Of a stretch of 54,365 nucleotides of DNA, positions 31,881 to 39,901 are shown piece by piece. Both the position numbers and the translations under genes were made by a program. Numbering within the stretch: the first letter of the stretch is position 1; each line of letters opens with the position of its first letter. The notes beneath the pieces were generated by a model. It saw nothing but the letters and a program-made list of their open reading frames with translations, did no database searches and was not told the DNA's origin. This stretch comes from Armatimonadota bacterium (GTDB lineage Bacteria; Armatimonadota; Fimbriimonadia; Fimbriimonadales; Fimbriimonadaceae), in NCBI GenBank assembly GCA_025360125.1, contig JANYCU010000042.1:1-54365 (forward strand), written 5' to 3'.

Positions 31881-32642
31881 ATGACCGAACCAGACTACTT
31901 AGCTCGCACCCGCGAAGCGTGGGGCAAAATGAGCGAGGATTTTTTCGAGCCTGGCCGTCGAGCTTGGGGTCAAAAAGAGTGGACCTGGGGAATCTGGAAC
32001 GCGCCAGAATCCGAACTGAAAGCCCTCGGAGACCTCGCCTGGTTTAAGGGTAAGAGATGCATCGAATTAGGATGCGGAACCGGATACATCTCCGCTTGGC
32101 TCAACCGACTCGGTGCCTATCCAACTGGCATCGACCCAACCCCCGAACAGCTTGCCAGCGCCCGATTATTTCAAAAGGAATTTGGGATAGAATTCCCCCT
32201 TATTGAAGCCTGTGCCGAAAAACTGCCGTTTGACGATGCATCGTTCGACTTCGCCATCAGCGAATACGGCGCTGCAATCTGGTCAGACCCGCATCAATGG
32301 ATCCCCGAGGCCTCCCGCGTCCTCAAACCTGGCGGACGTCTCGTCTTCCTGCGCAATGGAATCCTAACCTCGCTGTGCACTCCGAGCACCGGACCCGCCA
32401 CCAATAGCCTCGTCCGCGACTACTTCGGTATGAACCGAATCGAGTGGACTGAAAACGAGCCAGAAGAATTTCACCTGCCAACCGGACCAATGATTCGCCT
32501 CCTTCGTGATTCTGGGTTCGAAATCGAGAACCTGATCGAAATTCAAGCTCCAGATGGCAAAGAAATTCGGTTCGAATACATCACGTCCGAATGGGCGAGA
32601 CGCTGGCCAAGCGAAGAGATCTGGATCGCACGGAAGAAGTAA
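31881..32642 (+). CDS. class I SAM-dependent methyltransferase
   Basis: 253 residues. Motif I CIELGCGTGYISAWL, the acidic loop end TGIDPTPEQ, motif II-like FDFAISEYGAAIW and post-II PGGRLVFLRNG mark a Rossmann-fold small-molecule methyltransferase of the UbiE/type 11 kind. The acceptor is unknown. The next gene, an acetyltransferase, starts inside its stop codon (TAATG), so the two are translated together. Confidence 0.9.
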   Translation: MTEPDYLARTREAWGKMSEDFFEPGRRAWGQKEWTWGIWNAPESELKALGDLAWFKGKRCIELGCGTGYISAWLNRLGAYPTGIDPTPEQLASARLFQKEFGIEFPLIEACAEKLPFDDASFDFAISEYGAAIWSDPHQWIPEASRVLKPGGRLVFLRNGILTSLCTPSTGPATNSLVRDYFGMNRIEWTENEPEEFHLPTGPMIRLLRDSGFEIENLIEIQAPDGKEIRFEYITSEWARRWPSEEIWIARKK

Positions 32643-33367
32643 TGCTCGAAACCCTCATGCCCCAGTGGAAGGTGGGCGCGACCTACTCGGATTCCGCCGT
32701 CACCAGGCACACAGACGACCATGATTCCATGGTCATGGCGAACGGAGACCTAACCGGGATCGCAAACGAAATCATCAAGCGAGAGATCGCCTATCATCAA
32801 TCGATCGGGCGAAATTTTGAATGGAAACTCTTCAGCTCCGACCTCCCCACCAACCTGCTCGAAAGGCTAACTGACCACGGATTCCAAGTCGGGACAAAAG
32901 AAGTCGTCTGCGCAATGGACATCATTCAGCAGATGCCAACAGCGAGCCCAACCATCCGGGTTGAGCGGGTACATTCTGACGAACAACTTAACGACTTCCG
33001 CTGGGTCGCCGAAAGCGTCTTCCAAAAGGACTTCTCATACACAACGGGCGAACTCGCCCGGCACATAGCTAACGGCTCCGAGGACCAGGTCGGATTTGTC
33101 TCCTACGACGGCGGAACTCCGGTAAGCATCGGCCGCCTCGACCACACCAAGTGTTCCGCCTGCGCCGGACTTTACACGGGAGGAACCCTGCCCGAATACC
33201 GTGGCCGCGGATTCTACCAAGCTGTTGTCGCCGCCCGCGCAACTTTCGCGAAACACAAAGGAGTCTCGATTATCTGGGTCGACGCCAGACCAGCAAGCCT
33301 GCCCATCCTCGAACGGATGGGCTTCGTCCCAATAGTCGAATCTTGGCCTTGCGAATATAACTACTAA
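32642..33367 (+). CDS. GNAT family N-acetyltransferase
   Basis: 241 residues. The C-terminal half carries the acetyl-CoA motif A (LYTGGTLPEYRGRGFYQAVVAARATFA, with the RGRG loop) and the late IIWVDARPASLPILERMGF segment typical of GNAT. The N-terminal half is a degenerate second GNAT-like region, as in two-domain members. ATG 32642 shares one base with the methyltransferase stop; the frame extends upstream inside that gene without support. Both products probably modify the same compound or act in one small pathway. Confidence 0.85.
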   Translation: MLETLMPQWKVGATYSDSAVTRHTDDHDSMVMANGDLTGIANEIIKREIAYHQSIGRNFEWKLFSSDLPTNLLERLTDHGFQVGTKEVVCAMDIIQQMPTASPTIRVERVHSDEQLNDFRWVAESVFQKDFSYTTGELARHIANGSEDQVGFVSYDGGTPVSIGRLDHTKCSACAGLYTGGTLPEYRGRGFYQAVVAARATFAKHKGVSIIWVDARPASLPILERMGFVPIVESWPCEYNY

Positions 33368-33429
33368 ATTCAACTACAATCGTCAAACACGTAAATCGGC
33401 ACTTACTTTGAAAGCGTCCAGGGCCAAAT

Positions 33430-33476
33430 CCCCTCCGAAGCTGGGAGGGGTGGCAGTCCGGTGACTTTGTCGGACT
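33430..33476 (+). repeat. hairpin repeat between convergent genes
   Basis: CCCCTCC-GAAGCTG-GGAGGGG (33430-33450), then GTGGC and AGTCCG...CGGACT (33455-33476). The first half is the same element as at 2831. A short GCCCTCGCCCT run, like the one before hutH, follows near 33520. It separates the acetyltransferase from the convergent peptidase gene. Confidence 0.75.
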
Positions 33477-33535
33477 GACGGGGTGGATGGTTTTCCAACC
33501 ACTAACTCCACACTCCCCATCGCCCTCGCCCTGTC

Positions 33536-35011
33536 CTAGTTCTTCCCCGCCAAGCAATCCATTTCAAACTTTCGAACGTCGTCGTGAAACTTGTGGCGAG
33601 AAGCTTTCTCGATGTACATCATGTGACCCGCCGGGTAATACTCAAACGAGATGTGCGACCGCGTCTCCGCATCAAGTCCCATGTGGTTCACGGTGAAGAT
33701 TGACGCATTAAAAGGACAAGCGAGGTCAAAATAACCGCAGCAATAAAGCACTCGAAGATGCTTGTTCGCCGACATCACATTACGCAAATCACTCGACGTT
33801 TCGGGATAGCTGCCTTCCGGATTTTGCCAAGGATACACGTTCCCCGACGTGTTATATTCCATCGCGGTTTTCAGGCCTAAGTCGTTCTGAAAATAATCGT
33901 GAATAGCGCTGACAAAAGGCGGAGTGACCGCATCGTCGCTGGCATCGTTCGACTGCTGTCCGCCAACTTTCAGCTCTTCCTTCGAGGTCAACCGACCATC
34001 ATAACGGCCAATCGCCAACCCCTCGTCGCGCAGCAATTCTTTAAAGAACGCAAATTCAGGAACGCGAAGATTGGAACCGAGACAGTACTTCTTGGTGAGG
34101 CCCAAATATTCAGCCAACTTGGTCGCAATATTATCCGTTTCCTTCGCCGAAAGACTGCTGCCCCGAAGCAAAGCCGGGCCGTATTCTTCGTCAGTCCACT
34201 TGGTGGTTTCCGCAACGACCTGCTCAACACTCTTAAACCGTGGCGCTGCCTTGTGGTGGTAAAACGCGCAAGCCGCCATTGAAGGCAAAAAGCCGATGTA
34301 GGTCATGTCGTTGCCGCGCATTCCGTCAAGCGTCAGAAAGTTGCTCGAACCCGAAATACTGACAAATCCATTGATCGCAATGCCATTCTGGAAAAGGCTT
34401 TGAGCCAACCCCGATCCACGAATTCCGCCGTAACTTTCGCCCGCGACAAACAGAGGTGACTTCCAGCGGTTGTGCTCCGTGATCCAATTCTTGATGAAGT
34501 GCGTAAAGGCGTCAATATCTTGTCGAACGCCAAAGAACTTCTTCCCGAGCTCAGGCTTGGCGACTCGGCTAAAGCCCGTCGCCGGAGCGTCCACCACGAC
34601 AACATCGGTGAAATCGAGCCAGCTATCAGGATTGTCAATTGCCTCATACGGTGGCTTCGGCAAGCTACCGTCGTCCGGCATCGGTGCTCGCTTGGGCCCA
34701 AGCGTTCCCATATGGAGCCAGATCGTCGAGCTGCCCGGTCCGCCATTAAATGCGAAAGTTACGGGTCGGTCCTGTGCCTTCGTCCCTTCCTTCTCGTAAG
34801 CCACATAAAACATTCGGCACTCAACCTCGCCCGTCTCGTTTCGAAGCGGAATCTGCGCCGCCGTCGCCGTGTAATCCACTTTCCCCGATGGAAGCACAAT
34901 GCTATGTTTCGTCACCGATTTCGTCAATTCTTGATTTGGCGGCTTCACCTCTTGAGCGAACACCGCTGCTGGCACCAATGCGAGAATGCCAATTAGACAC
35001 TTAAATTGCAT
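33536..35011 (-). CDS. secreted S10 family serine carboxypeptidase-like protein
   Basis: 491 residues. Signal peptide MQFKCLIGILALVPAAVFA, then the same domain as the protein at 6862-8301. Catalytic motifs are FNGGPGSSTIWLH (oxyanion), GESYGG (nucleophile), CGYFDLACP (acid) and PAGHMMY (base). It would cut C-terminal residues from peptides outside the cytoplasm. The two genes are clear paralogues that differ in export. It faces the acetyltransferase gene across hairpin repeats. Confidence 0.93.
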   Translation of the reverse strand: MQFKCLIGILALVPAAVFAQEVKPPNQELTKSVTKHSIVLPSGKVDYTATAAQIPLRNETGEVECRMFYVAYEKEGTKAQDRPVTFAFNGGPGSSTIWLHMGTLGPKRAPMPDDGSLPKPPYEAIDNPDSWLDFTDVVVVDAPATGFSRVAKPELGKKFFGVRQDIDAFTHFIKNWITEHNRWKSPLFVAGESYGGIRGSGLAQSLFQNGIAINGFVSISGSSNFLTLDGMRGNDMTYIGFLPSMAACAFYHHKAAPRFKSVEQVVAETTKWTDEEYGPALLRGSSLSAKETDNIATKLAEYLGLTKKYCLGSNLRVPEFAFFKELLRDEGLAIGRYDGRLTSKEELKVGGQQSNDASDDAVTPPFVSAIHDYFQNDLGLKTAMEYNTSGNVYPWQNPEGSYPETSSDLRNVMSANKHLRVLYCCGYFDLACPFNASIFTVNHMGLDAETRSHISFEYYPAGHMMYIEKASRHKFHDDVRKFEMDCLAGKN

Positions 35012-35119
35012 GGGCGAAGAATACCTTTGTCAGAGCGAACTGGTAACCCCGAATATGGATTGAAGTAGTCGGAGCATAAACGTCTCGCTTATGTCTTTGT
35101 GCCGCAGGCACTTTGGAGT

Positions 35120-35161
35120 GCGCGAACCTGTTCGCGCTTTGGCCTGGAGGAACGAAGTTCC
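35120..35161 (+). repeat. dual-hairpin intergenic repeat, copy upstream of DUF4166 gene
   Basis: TTGGAGTGCGC leads to GCGCGAAC-CT-GTTCGCGC (35120-35137), TTTGGCCTG, and GGAAC-GAA-GTTCC (35149-35161). The frame and order are those of the unit at 2715, but the inner stem bases differ on both sides in a compensated way. Confidence 0.85.
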
Positions 35162-35222
35162 CAGAACCTGTTTCGCTGCATATCTCAAAATCTTACGTGT
35201 TGACCACTGCATAATCGTAACT

Positions 35223-35738
35223 ATGAGGCTGTATCGCTCGATTCTTGGACCCGAGTTCGAGCAACTGTCTCCAACCCTTCAAAAATTCCACGACGAGGAC
35301 AATACCGCCGAAGGCGTCTTCACTGTCACCCATGACACTCGCTTAATCTCAAAAGTTTTGATCCCCTTCTTGCGTCTCCCGAAACCCGGGATCGACCTCA
35401 ACATGAACCTTGATGTCTCAGTCCAAGCCCAGGAAGAAACGTGGACAAGGTTTCTCGGACCGTCCAAACTTGTCAGCCATCAATCAAACGAAAACGGACT
35501 CCTCAAAGAACAAACTGGTCCCTTAACCTTCCGATTCAGAGTCTCCGTCATCGACGGTGGCATGGAGTTCACCCAATTGTCCTGCGCTTTCCTCGGCGTT
35601 CCTCTTCCAAGAATTTTCAGCCCGAGAGTCAACGCCAAAATCACCCCAACTGAAGTCGGCTGGTCTGTGCTCGTCGTCATCTCATTCGGAAACATCAACG
35701 CAATCTGCCAATATGAAGGCGAGGCCCAACTTCGATGA
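35223..35738 (+). CDS. DUF4166 domain protein
   Basis: 171 residues with the DUF4166 layout: LGPEFEQLSPTLQKFHD, LPKPGIDLNMNLDV, WTRFLGPSKLVS, GPLTFRFRVSVIDGGMEF and FLGVPLPRIFSPRV. Members are uncharacterised soluble beta-barrel proteins, often next to membrane or redox proteins. ATG 35223 has CATAAT ending 7 nt upstream; a longer in-frame start would lie within the hairpin repeat. The stop overlaps the next gene by 4 bp, tying it to a membrane protein. Confidence 0.85.
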   Translation: MRLYRSILGPEFEQLSPTLQKFHDEDNTAEGVFTVTHDTRLISKVLIPFLRLPKPGIDLNMNLDVSVQAQEETWTRFLGPSKLVSHQSNENGLLKEQTGPLTFRFRVSVIDGGMEFTQLSCAFLGVPLPRIFSPRVNAKITPTEVGWSVLVVISFGNINAICQYEGEAQLR

Positions 35739-36253
35739 ATCTAGCTATTTGGATCCTTCTACTACAAGCGACACTAGGTGCGACCGACACGCTCTACTAT
35801 CACGAATACAAGCTCAAACTCGCCCACAGCGACCACTCGCAAACTGAACTCAAACTTCACGCCACTCGCGATTTCTGCTATGCCATCATCATCGGTTCGC
35901 TCGGCTTTGCTACTTGGAATGGCATGCTTGCTTGGTGCCTTTTAGCGATTCTCATCGCCGAAATCGTCATCACCCTCTGGGATTTCATCGAAGAAGACAA
36001 AGTCCGAGTACTTCCAGCCGGAGAGCGGGTTATGCATACGATCATGGGCATTGTGTACGGTGCATTCCTGGCTTACCTGTTGCCCGAGATAATGCGCTGG
36101 AAGGACCAACCGACCGGATGGGGGCCAAGCTATCACGGCTTTCCAGCGTGGCTGTTATTGCTCCTGGCAACCGGAGTCTTCGTCAGCGGAGTACGAGATC
36201 TGATCGCAAGCCTAAGACCACAACCAAAAGTCCCAACAAAACCTAAGTCCTAA
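35735..36253 (+). CDS. integral membrane protein, 172 residues, about four TM segments
   Basis: Hydrophobic segments at LAIWILLLQATLGATDTLYY, FCYAIIIGSLGFATWNGMLAWCLLAILIAEIVITLW, TIMGIVYGAFLAYLLPEIM and GFPAWLLLLLATGVFVSGV. Conserved-looking histidines (YYHEYK) follow the first. Family not recognised. Its start overlaps the DUF4166 stop (ATGA), so the two are translationally coupled and probably work together at the membrane. The cytoplasmic tail is Pro/Lys-rich. Confidence 0.8.
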   Translation: MNLAIWILLLQATLGATDTLYYHEYKLKLAHSDHSQTELKLHATRDFCYAIIIGSLGFATWNGMLAWCLLAILIAEIVITLWDFIEEDKVRVLPAGERVMHTIMGIVYGAFLAYLLPEIMRWKDQPTGWGPSYHGFPAWLLLLLATGVFVSGVRDLIASLRPQPKVPTKPKS

Positions 36254-36257
36254 TTTG

Positions 36258-36263
36258 TATAAT
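36258..36263 (+). promoter_or_regulatory. -10 box TATAAT before the AIM24 gene
   Basis: Perfect TATAAT ending 15 nt before ATG 36279, preceded by TTTG. It implies a short leader of about 8 nt and independent expression of the AIM24 gene from the preceding pair. Confidence 0.6.
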
Positions 36264-36278
36264 GAGGCCAGAACCGCC

Positions 36279-36971
36279 ATGGCTGTCCCCGTATTAAAAC
36301 CTACCAACGTCACCGACGAATCCTTTGCCGGAGTCACCTATCACATCCAAGGGGAACTCGTCCCCGTCCTCCAAATCGAAGTCGGACCCGTCCCCGTTTA
36401 CTTCGAACACCATATCCTCCTCTGGAAGGATCCCCAACTCAACATTGGCGTCAAACCAATGGGTGGCGGATTCAAGCGAATCATCGCCGGAATGCCTCTA
36501 TTCATGGTCGAGACCCAGGGTCAAGGCAGAATCGGATTTAGCCGCGACGGCGCAGGACACGTCTTTGGCATGCATCTCAAGCGAGGCGAACAGCTCGATG
36601 TTCGCGAGCATCAATGGCTCGCCGCCACCGCTTCCCTCGGTTTCACGTTCACCCGAGTGAAGGGCTTCGCCAACATGATGTTCTCCGGCACTGGACTGTT
36701 CATCGACACCTTCCACTGCGAAGGCAACGAAGGAATCCTTTGGCTCCACGGCTACGGCAACGTTTTCGAAGTCACGCTCGGTCCCGGTGAGCAGATCGAC
36801 ATCGAGCCAGGCGGTTGGATCTACAAAGACACGACCGTTCGAATGGACACCACAATCCAAAAGCTCGCCACCGGACTCTTCGCCAGCGGCGGCAACCTGC
36901 TGTTTAATCGCTTCACCGGTCCAGGCAGAATTGGCCTCCAATCGATGTACCTTCACCTAGCCAGCGAATAA
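36279..36971 (+). CDS. AIM24 family protein
   Basis: 230 residues with the internal beta-helix repeat of the AIM24/TIGR00266 family. Recognisable turns are LQIEVGPVPVYFEHHILLWKDP, GQGRIGFSRDGAGHVFGMHL and GPGEQIDIEPGGWIY, ending FTGPGRIGLQSMYL. The family has a jelly-roll fold and a poorly known role, partly membrane- or mitochondrion-linked. ATG 36279 follows the TATAAT at 36258. The protein lacks a signal peptide. Confidence 0.88.
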   Translation: MAVPVLKPTNVTDESFAGVTYHIQGELVPVLQIEVGPVPVYFEHHILLWKDPQLNIGVKPMGGGFKRIIAGMPLFMVETQGQGRIGFSRDGAGHVFGMHLKRGEQLDVREHQWLAATASLGFTFTRVKGFANMMFSGTGLFIDTFHCEGNEGILWLHGYGNVFEVTLGPGEQIDIEPGGWIYKDTTVRMDTTIQKLATGLFASGGNLLFNRFTGPGRIGLQSMYLHLASE

Positions 36972-37079
36972 CGACAAGTCAGTCGATTAGAGCGCCGCTC
37001 CATATTGCCTTGTCTAGTCATTGAAGCGCGTAATGGTCGGCTGGTTCAGCATGATCTAGCCCAAAGGCATTAGGCAAAT

Positions 37080-37123
37080 AACGATCACTACTCAGGAATC
37101 CAAATTCCTGAGCAGTGAACGTT
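37080..37123. terminator. long imperfect palindrome between convergent genes
   Basis: Pairs AACG, CACT and CTCAGGAAT with ATTCCTGAG, AGTG and CGTT around a CCAA loop, with small bulges between. It lies immediately before the stop of the minus-strand gene at 37125 and 110 bp past the AIM24 stop, so it could end both transcripts. Confidence 0.65.
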
Positions 37124-37124
37124 C

Positions 37125-37706
37125 CTAGTCGATCTTCTTGATCGACTGAAGGTAATCGTACACTTCCGTCGCTTTGCCCATCTTCGCGTGAAAATGAAGC
37201 GTCATTCCGTGCGGACCATACGAATCAATCAAGTTTGGCTGCAGCTTGAGCATCGACTTAACGACCTCAATTTGATTCATCGAAGCCGCACAAAAAATGT
37301 CCATTCGAGCGCCTTTCTCGAGCAAATAATTGACAATATCCTTGTTGCCCATGTGCGAAGCACCGCCAAGGCCCGACTCCCAGTCACCCCCACCCCAATC
37401 CATATGAGCAGCAATCAAACGTGGTTCCTTTGCCAGCATCATCTTCACCTTGTCAAGGTCCATATGGGCAAAGATAACAAAATCCTGAACCATTACCCGG
37501 TTCAGTTGCATCTTCTTCCACTTAGGATTAAAGCCCGGCGCTTCATAGTCCCGCGTGAACGGAGCCTCGACCGGGCTCGGCGGCTTCGCGTTAGGGTCGG
37601 TTTGCGTGGCCCCTTGCTGCTTAGCTGAAGCCAGGACGGGAACGGCGGAGAGGGCGAGCCCCGCTCCCATGGTCATAATGGATCGACGGGAAAATTGGTC
37701 TGACAT
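37125..37706 (-). CDS. Tat-exported ankyrin-repeat protein
   Basis: 193 residues. Twin-arginine leader FSRRSIMTMGAGLALSAVPVLASA near the N-terminus, a Pro-rich linker, then about three ankyrin-type helix pairs (DFVIFAHMDLDKVKMMLAKEP, GASHMGNKDIVNYLLEKGARMD, NQIEVVKSMLKLQPNLID). Ankyrin repeats usually bind proteins; export of a small ankyrin protein through Tat is unusual and suggests that it folds before export. ATG 37706 has GGAG about 6 nt upstream, one of the few clear Shine-Dalgarno sites here. Confidence 0.82.
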   Translation of the reverse strand: MSDQFSRRSIMTMGAGLALSAVPVLASAKQQGATQTDPNAKPPSPVEAPFTRDYEAPGFNPKWKKMQLNRVMVQDFVIFAHMDLDKVKMMLAKEPRLIAAHMDWGGGDWESGLGGASHMGNKDIVNYLLEKGARMDIFCAASMNQIEVVKSMLKLQPNLIDSYGPHGMTLHFHAKMGKATEVYDYLQSIKKID

Positions 37707-37873
37707 GGTTAACTCCAATACGGATCGTTATTTGCATGTTACACCAATCCCCCTAATTGCGAAAATTGTTTGATCAATTCGCGAAATCTGCTTGGCAATT
37801 CCTCGCCACGCCACGAGGCAATACATCACCGATACAAGGAAGAAGAATAGTATTGATTCGCAACTCTTGCCCT

Positions 37874-37879
37874 TATAAT
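37874..37879 (+). promoter_or_regulatory. -10 box TATAAT before the lipoprotein gene
   Basis: Perfect TATAAT ending 12 nt before GTG 37892, with TTGATT 15 nt upstream as a poor -35. It supports GTG 37892 as the start rather than the longer open frame, which extends upstream through the promoter. Confidence 0.6.
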
Positions 37880-37891
37880 AGGTGTGTTCCC

Positions 37892-38830
37892 GTGAGGCTA
37901 ACCTTGATACTCGTCCCACTCATTCTCGTCGCCTGCGGTGGAGGCGGAGTCCCCGATTCGTCTAACATCGAAATCAACGGGGATTTGCAGGGCCATAGGA
38001 TTTTCCCCGCCTCTGACCCCTGGAACACAGCGATAGATCAAGACCCGGTTGATCCCAATAGCGCCAATCTTATTGCATCAATTGGCCTTAATACCGGACT
38101 TCATCCCGACTTTGGCGCCAATTACAACGGTGGTCCATTCGGCATCCCCTATGTTCTCGTCAAAGGCACCCAAACGAAAGTCGGAGTCTCATTCACTTAT
38201 GCCAACGAAAGCGATCCAGGACCATATCCCGTGCCTCGAAACGCTCCAATCGAAGGTGGACCAAATGCTACGGGCGATCGCCATGTCTTGGTCATCGATC
38301 AAGACAGCTGGATGCTCTACGAAATGTTTGATTCCCATCCTCAATCAAATGGCACTTGGAAGTCCGGCAGCGGTGCAGTCTTCAACATGACGACCGGGAC
38401 GACGCGGCCAGCCGGATGGACTTCCGCCGATGCTGCCGGATTGCCGATTTTGCCCGGCCTCGTTCGTTACGACGAAGTCTCCAAGGGTGCTATCAACCAC
38501 GCGTTGCGGTTCACCGTAGTTCATTCCCGTCACGCCTACGTTGCTCCCGCCCGGCACTTTGCCAGTTCCCTAACCGATGTCAACCTGCCGCCAATGGGCA
38601 TGCGCGTTCGCCTCAAAGCAAGCTTTGACATTTCAACCTATCCTCCGTCCGCCAAAGTAGTGTTAACCGCCCTCAAGAAATATGGGATGTTTGTCGCCGA
38701 CAATGGAAGCAACTGGTACATTTCAGGTTCCCCCGAGGCCCGATGGAACGATACAGAGCTCAACACCCTCAAACAAGTCAAAGGCTCGAATTTCGAAGTG
38801 GTTCAAATGGGTCCAATAACCAACAATTAA
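37892..38830 (+). CDS. lipoprotein of unknown function
   Basis: 312 residues. GTG 37892 gives a lipoprotein signal (MRLTLILVPLILVACGGGG) with lipobox LVAC, so the mature protein is acylated and membrane-anchored. The body includes FPASDPWNTAID, GGPFGIPYVLVKG, RHVLVIDQDSWMLYEMF and INHALRFTVVHSRHAYVAPARH, a pattern seen in secreted beta-rich bacterial proteins, but I cannot name the family. Its stop codon overlaps that of the convergent HAD gene through a shared TTAA at 38827-38830. Confidence 0.8.
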   Translation: MRLTLILVPLILVACGGGGVPDSSNIEINGDLQGHRIFPASDPWNTAIDQDPVDPNSANLIASIGLNTGLHPDFGANYNGGPFGIPYVLVKGTQTKVGVSFTYANESDPGPYPVPRNAPIEGGPNATGDRHVLVIDQDSWMLYEMFDSHPQSNGTWKSGSGAVFNMTTGTTRPAGWTSADAAGLPILPGLVRYDEVSKGAINHALRFTVVHSRHAYVAPARHFASSLTDVNLPPMGMRVRLKASFDISTYPPSAKVVLTALKKYGMFVADNGSNWYISGSPEARWNDTELNTLKQVKGSNFEVVQMGPITNN

Positions 38831-39456
38831 CTTTCGAAGGCCCTTACAAGCTCAGGAAATGAGGAAAATCTCATGTCAGGCGATTCGCACGTCCCAAATC
38901 CGTAGTCCACAAAAGCAAACGGAACCTTGCAGGCAACCGCAGCCGTCTCGTCGCCATCAGCGTCACCAATCATGATCGACGTTTTCAAGCCGTTTCGCTC
39001 GATAACCCGCCGGAGGTTTTCACCCTTAGGCTCCCCTGTATTCCCCCAGCACTCAAAGTCTTCAAATATCGACTCAAATCCGTTTAATTTCAAAAACGTC
39101 TCGATATAGCCCGATTGACAGTTACTGACAATAAATAGTCGATGAGTGAGGTGAAGTTGAAACAGGCCGTCGGCAACACCCTCGTATAAAAGCCCACCCC
39201 GCTGATCGATCATGCGGGTGTCCTCAATCGCAGTTGCCGCCGAAATTCGCGCAATTTCATCTTCCGAAAGGTCTGAAAACGTAACCCGAATGCACTCGTC
39301 GTGGGGCTTCCCCGTCACCACCCGAACATCGTCGGCAACAATGGTTCGATATGTAATTCCTTCCCGTTCCAAAACCAAATTCCAGGCCATCGCGCACGCA
39401 TCGCAAGTGTCCCACAAAGTGCCGTCGAGGTCAAATATCAGGGAATCGTATCGCAT
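38827..39456 (-). CDS. HAD superfamily phosphatase, phosphoglycolate-phosphatase-like
   Basis: 209 residues. Motif I LIFDLDGTLWDT with the nucleophile Asp, motif II FIVSNCQSG, motif III Lys in GEPKGENLRRV and motif IV IMIGDADGDETAA. The helical cap lies between motifs I and II, so it is a class-I HAD of the phosphoglycolate phosphatase or beta-phosphoglucomutase type; substrate unknown. ATG 39456 is preferred; further upstream codons are not conserved-like. It ends in the same TTAA as the facing lipoprotein gene. Confidence 0.9.
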   Translation of the reverse strand: MRYDSLIFDLDGTLWDTCDACAMAWNLVLEREGITYRTIVADDVRVVTGKPHDECIRVTFSDLSEDEIARISAATAIEDTRMIDQRGGLLYEGVADGLFQLHLTHRLFIVSNCQSGYIETFLKLNGFESIFEDFECWGNTGEPKGENLRRVIERNGLKTSIMIGDADGDETAAVACKVPFAFVDYGFGTCESPDMRFSSFPELVRAFES

Positions 39457-39607
39457 GCCTGGCAAGATTACCAGCCCAAATCTAGCCAATGAGAAAGGTT
39501 CATCCAACCCTGATAGAATTTCGTTTGAACACCGTATGAATTGTGTTAGGAGCTAATGAAATGCTCACCGAAATAGCACCATCAGGACCTCATTATCACA
39601 GGCATTT

Positions 39608-39619
39608 AGGTTCAAATTG
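39608..39619 (+). repeat. 12-mer AGGTTCAAATTG, copy 1
   Basis: First of three identical copies in the same orientation (also 42933 and 47712). This one lies in a 247-bp gene-free gap in front of the three-gene surface set. The core resembles the T-loop of a tRNA. Confidence 0.7.
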
Positions 39620-39703
39620 TCAATTTTTTGATCATGTAGCAAGTAGTAAGGACAAAGGCCCCACCCCACTGAACCATTTGATTTCATATCCGTTAGCCCT
39701 GCC

Positions 39704-39901
39704 ATGAACATGACCACCATTCATCACCTAACCAATCTTGCTGGACTCTCCTACCTCGATGGTGGATCCGGCAGCTTGATGATTCAAGTTCTTATTGCTT
39801 CGAGCGTCACCGCGATTTACACGGCAAAAACCAAGTGGTCCATGATGGTCGCGGCAGTTTCGAAATTCACAAACCGAAACTCAAATAATTTGACTAAATG
39901 A
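39704..39901 (+). CDS. small membrane protein, YLDxGSGS type
   Basis: 65 residues. The segment LSYLDGGSGSLMIQVLIASSVTAIYTAKTKW matches a recurrent family of small single-TM proteins with a Y-hD-x-GSGS motif that are encoded directly before polysaccharide or envelope-related methyltransferase and phosphatase genes. Function unknown. It overlaps the next start by 4 bp (ATGA), so the three genes form one translation-coupled unit. Confidence 0.7.
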   Translation: MNMTTIHHLTNLAGLSYLDGGSGSLMIQVLIASSVTAIYTAKTKWSMMVAAVSKFTNRNSNNLTK

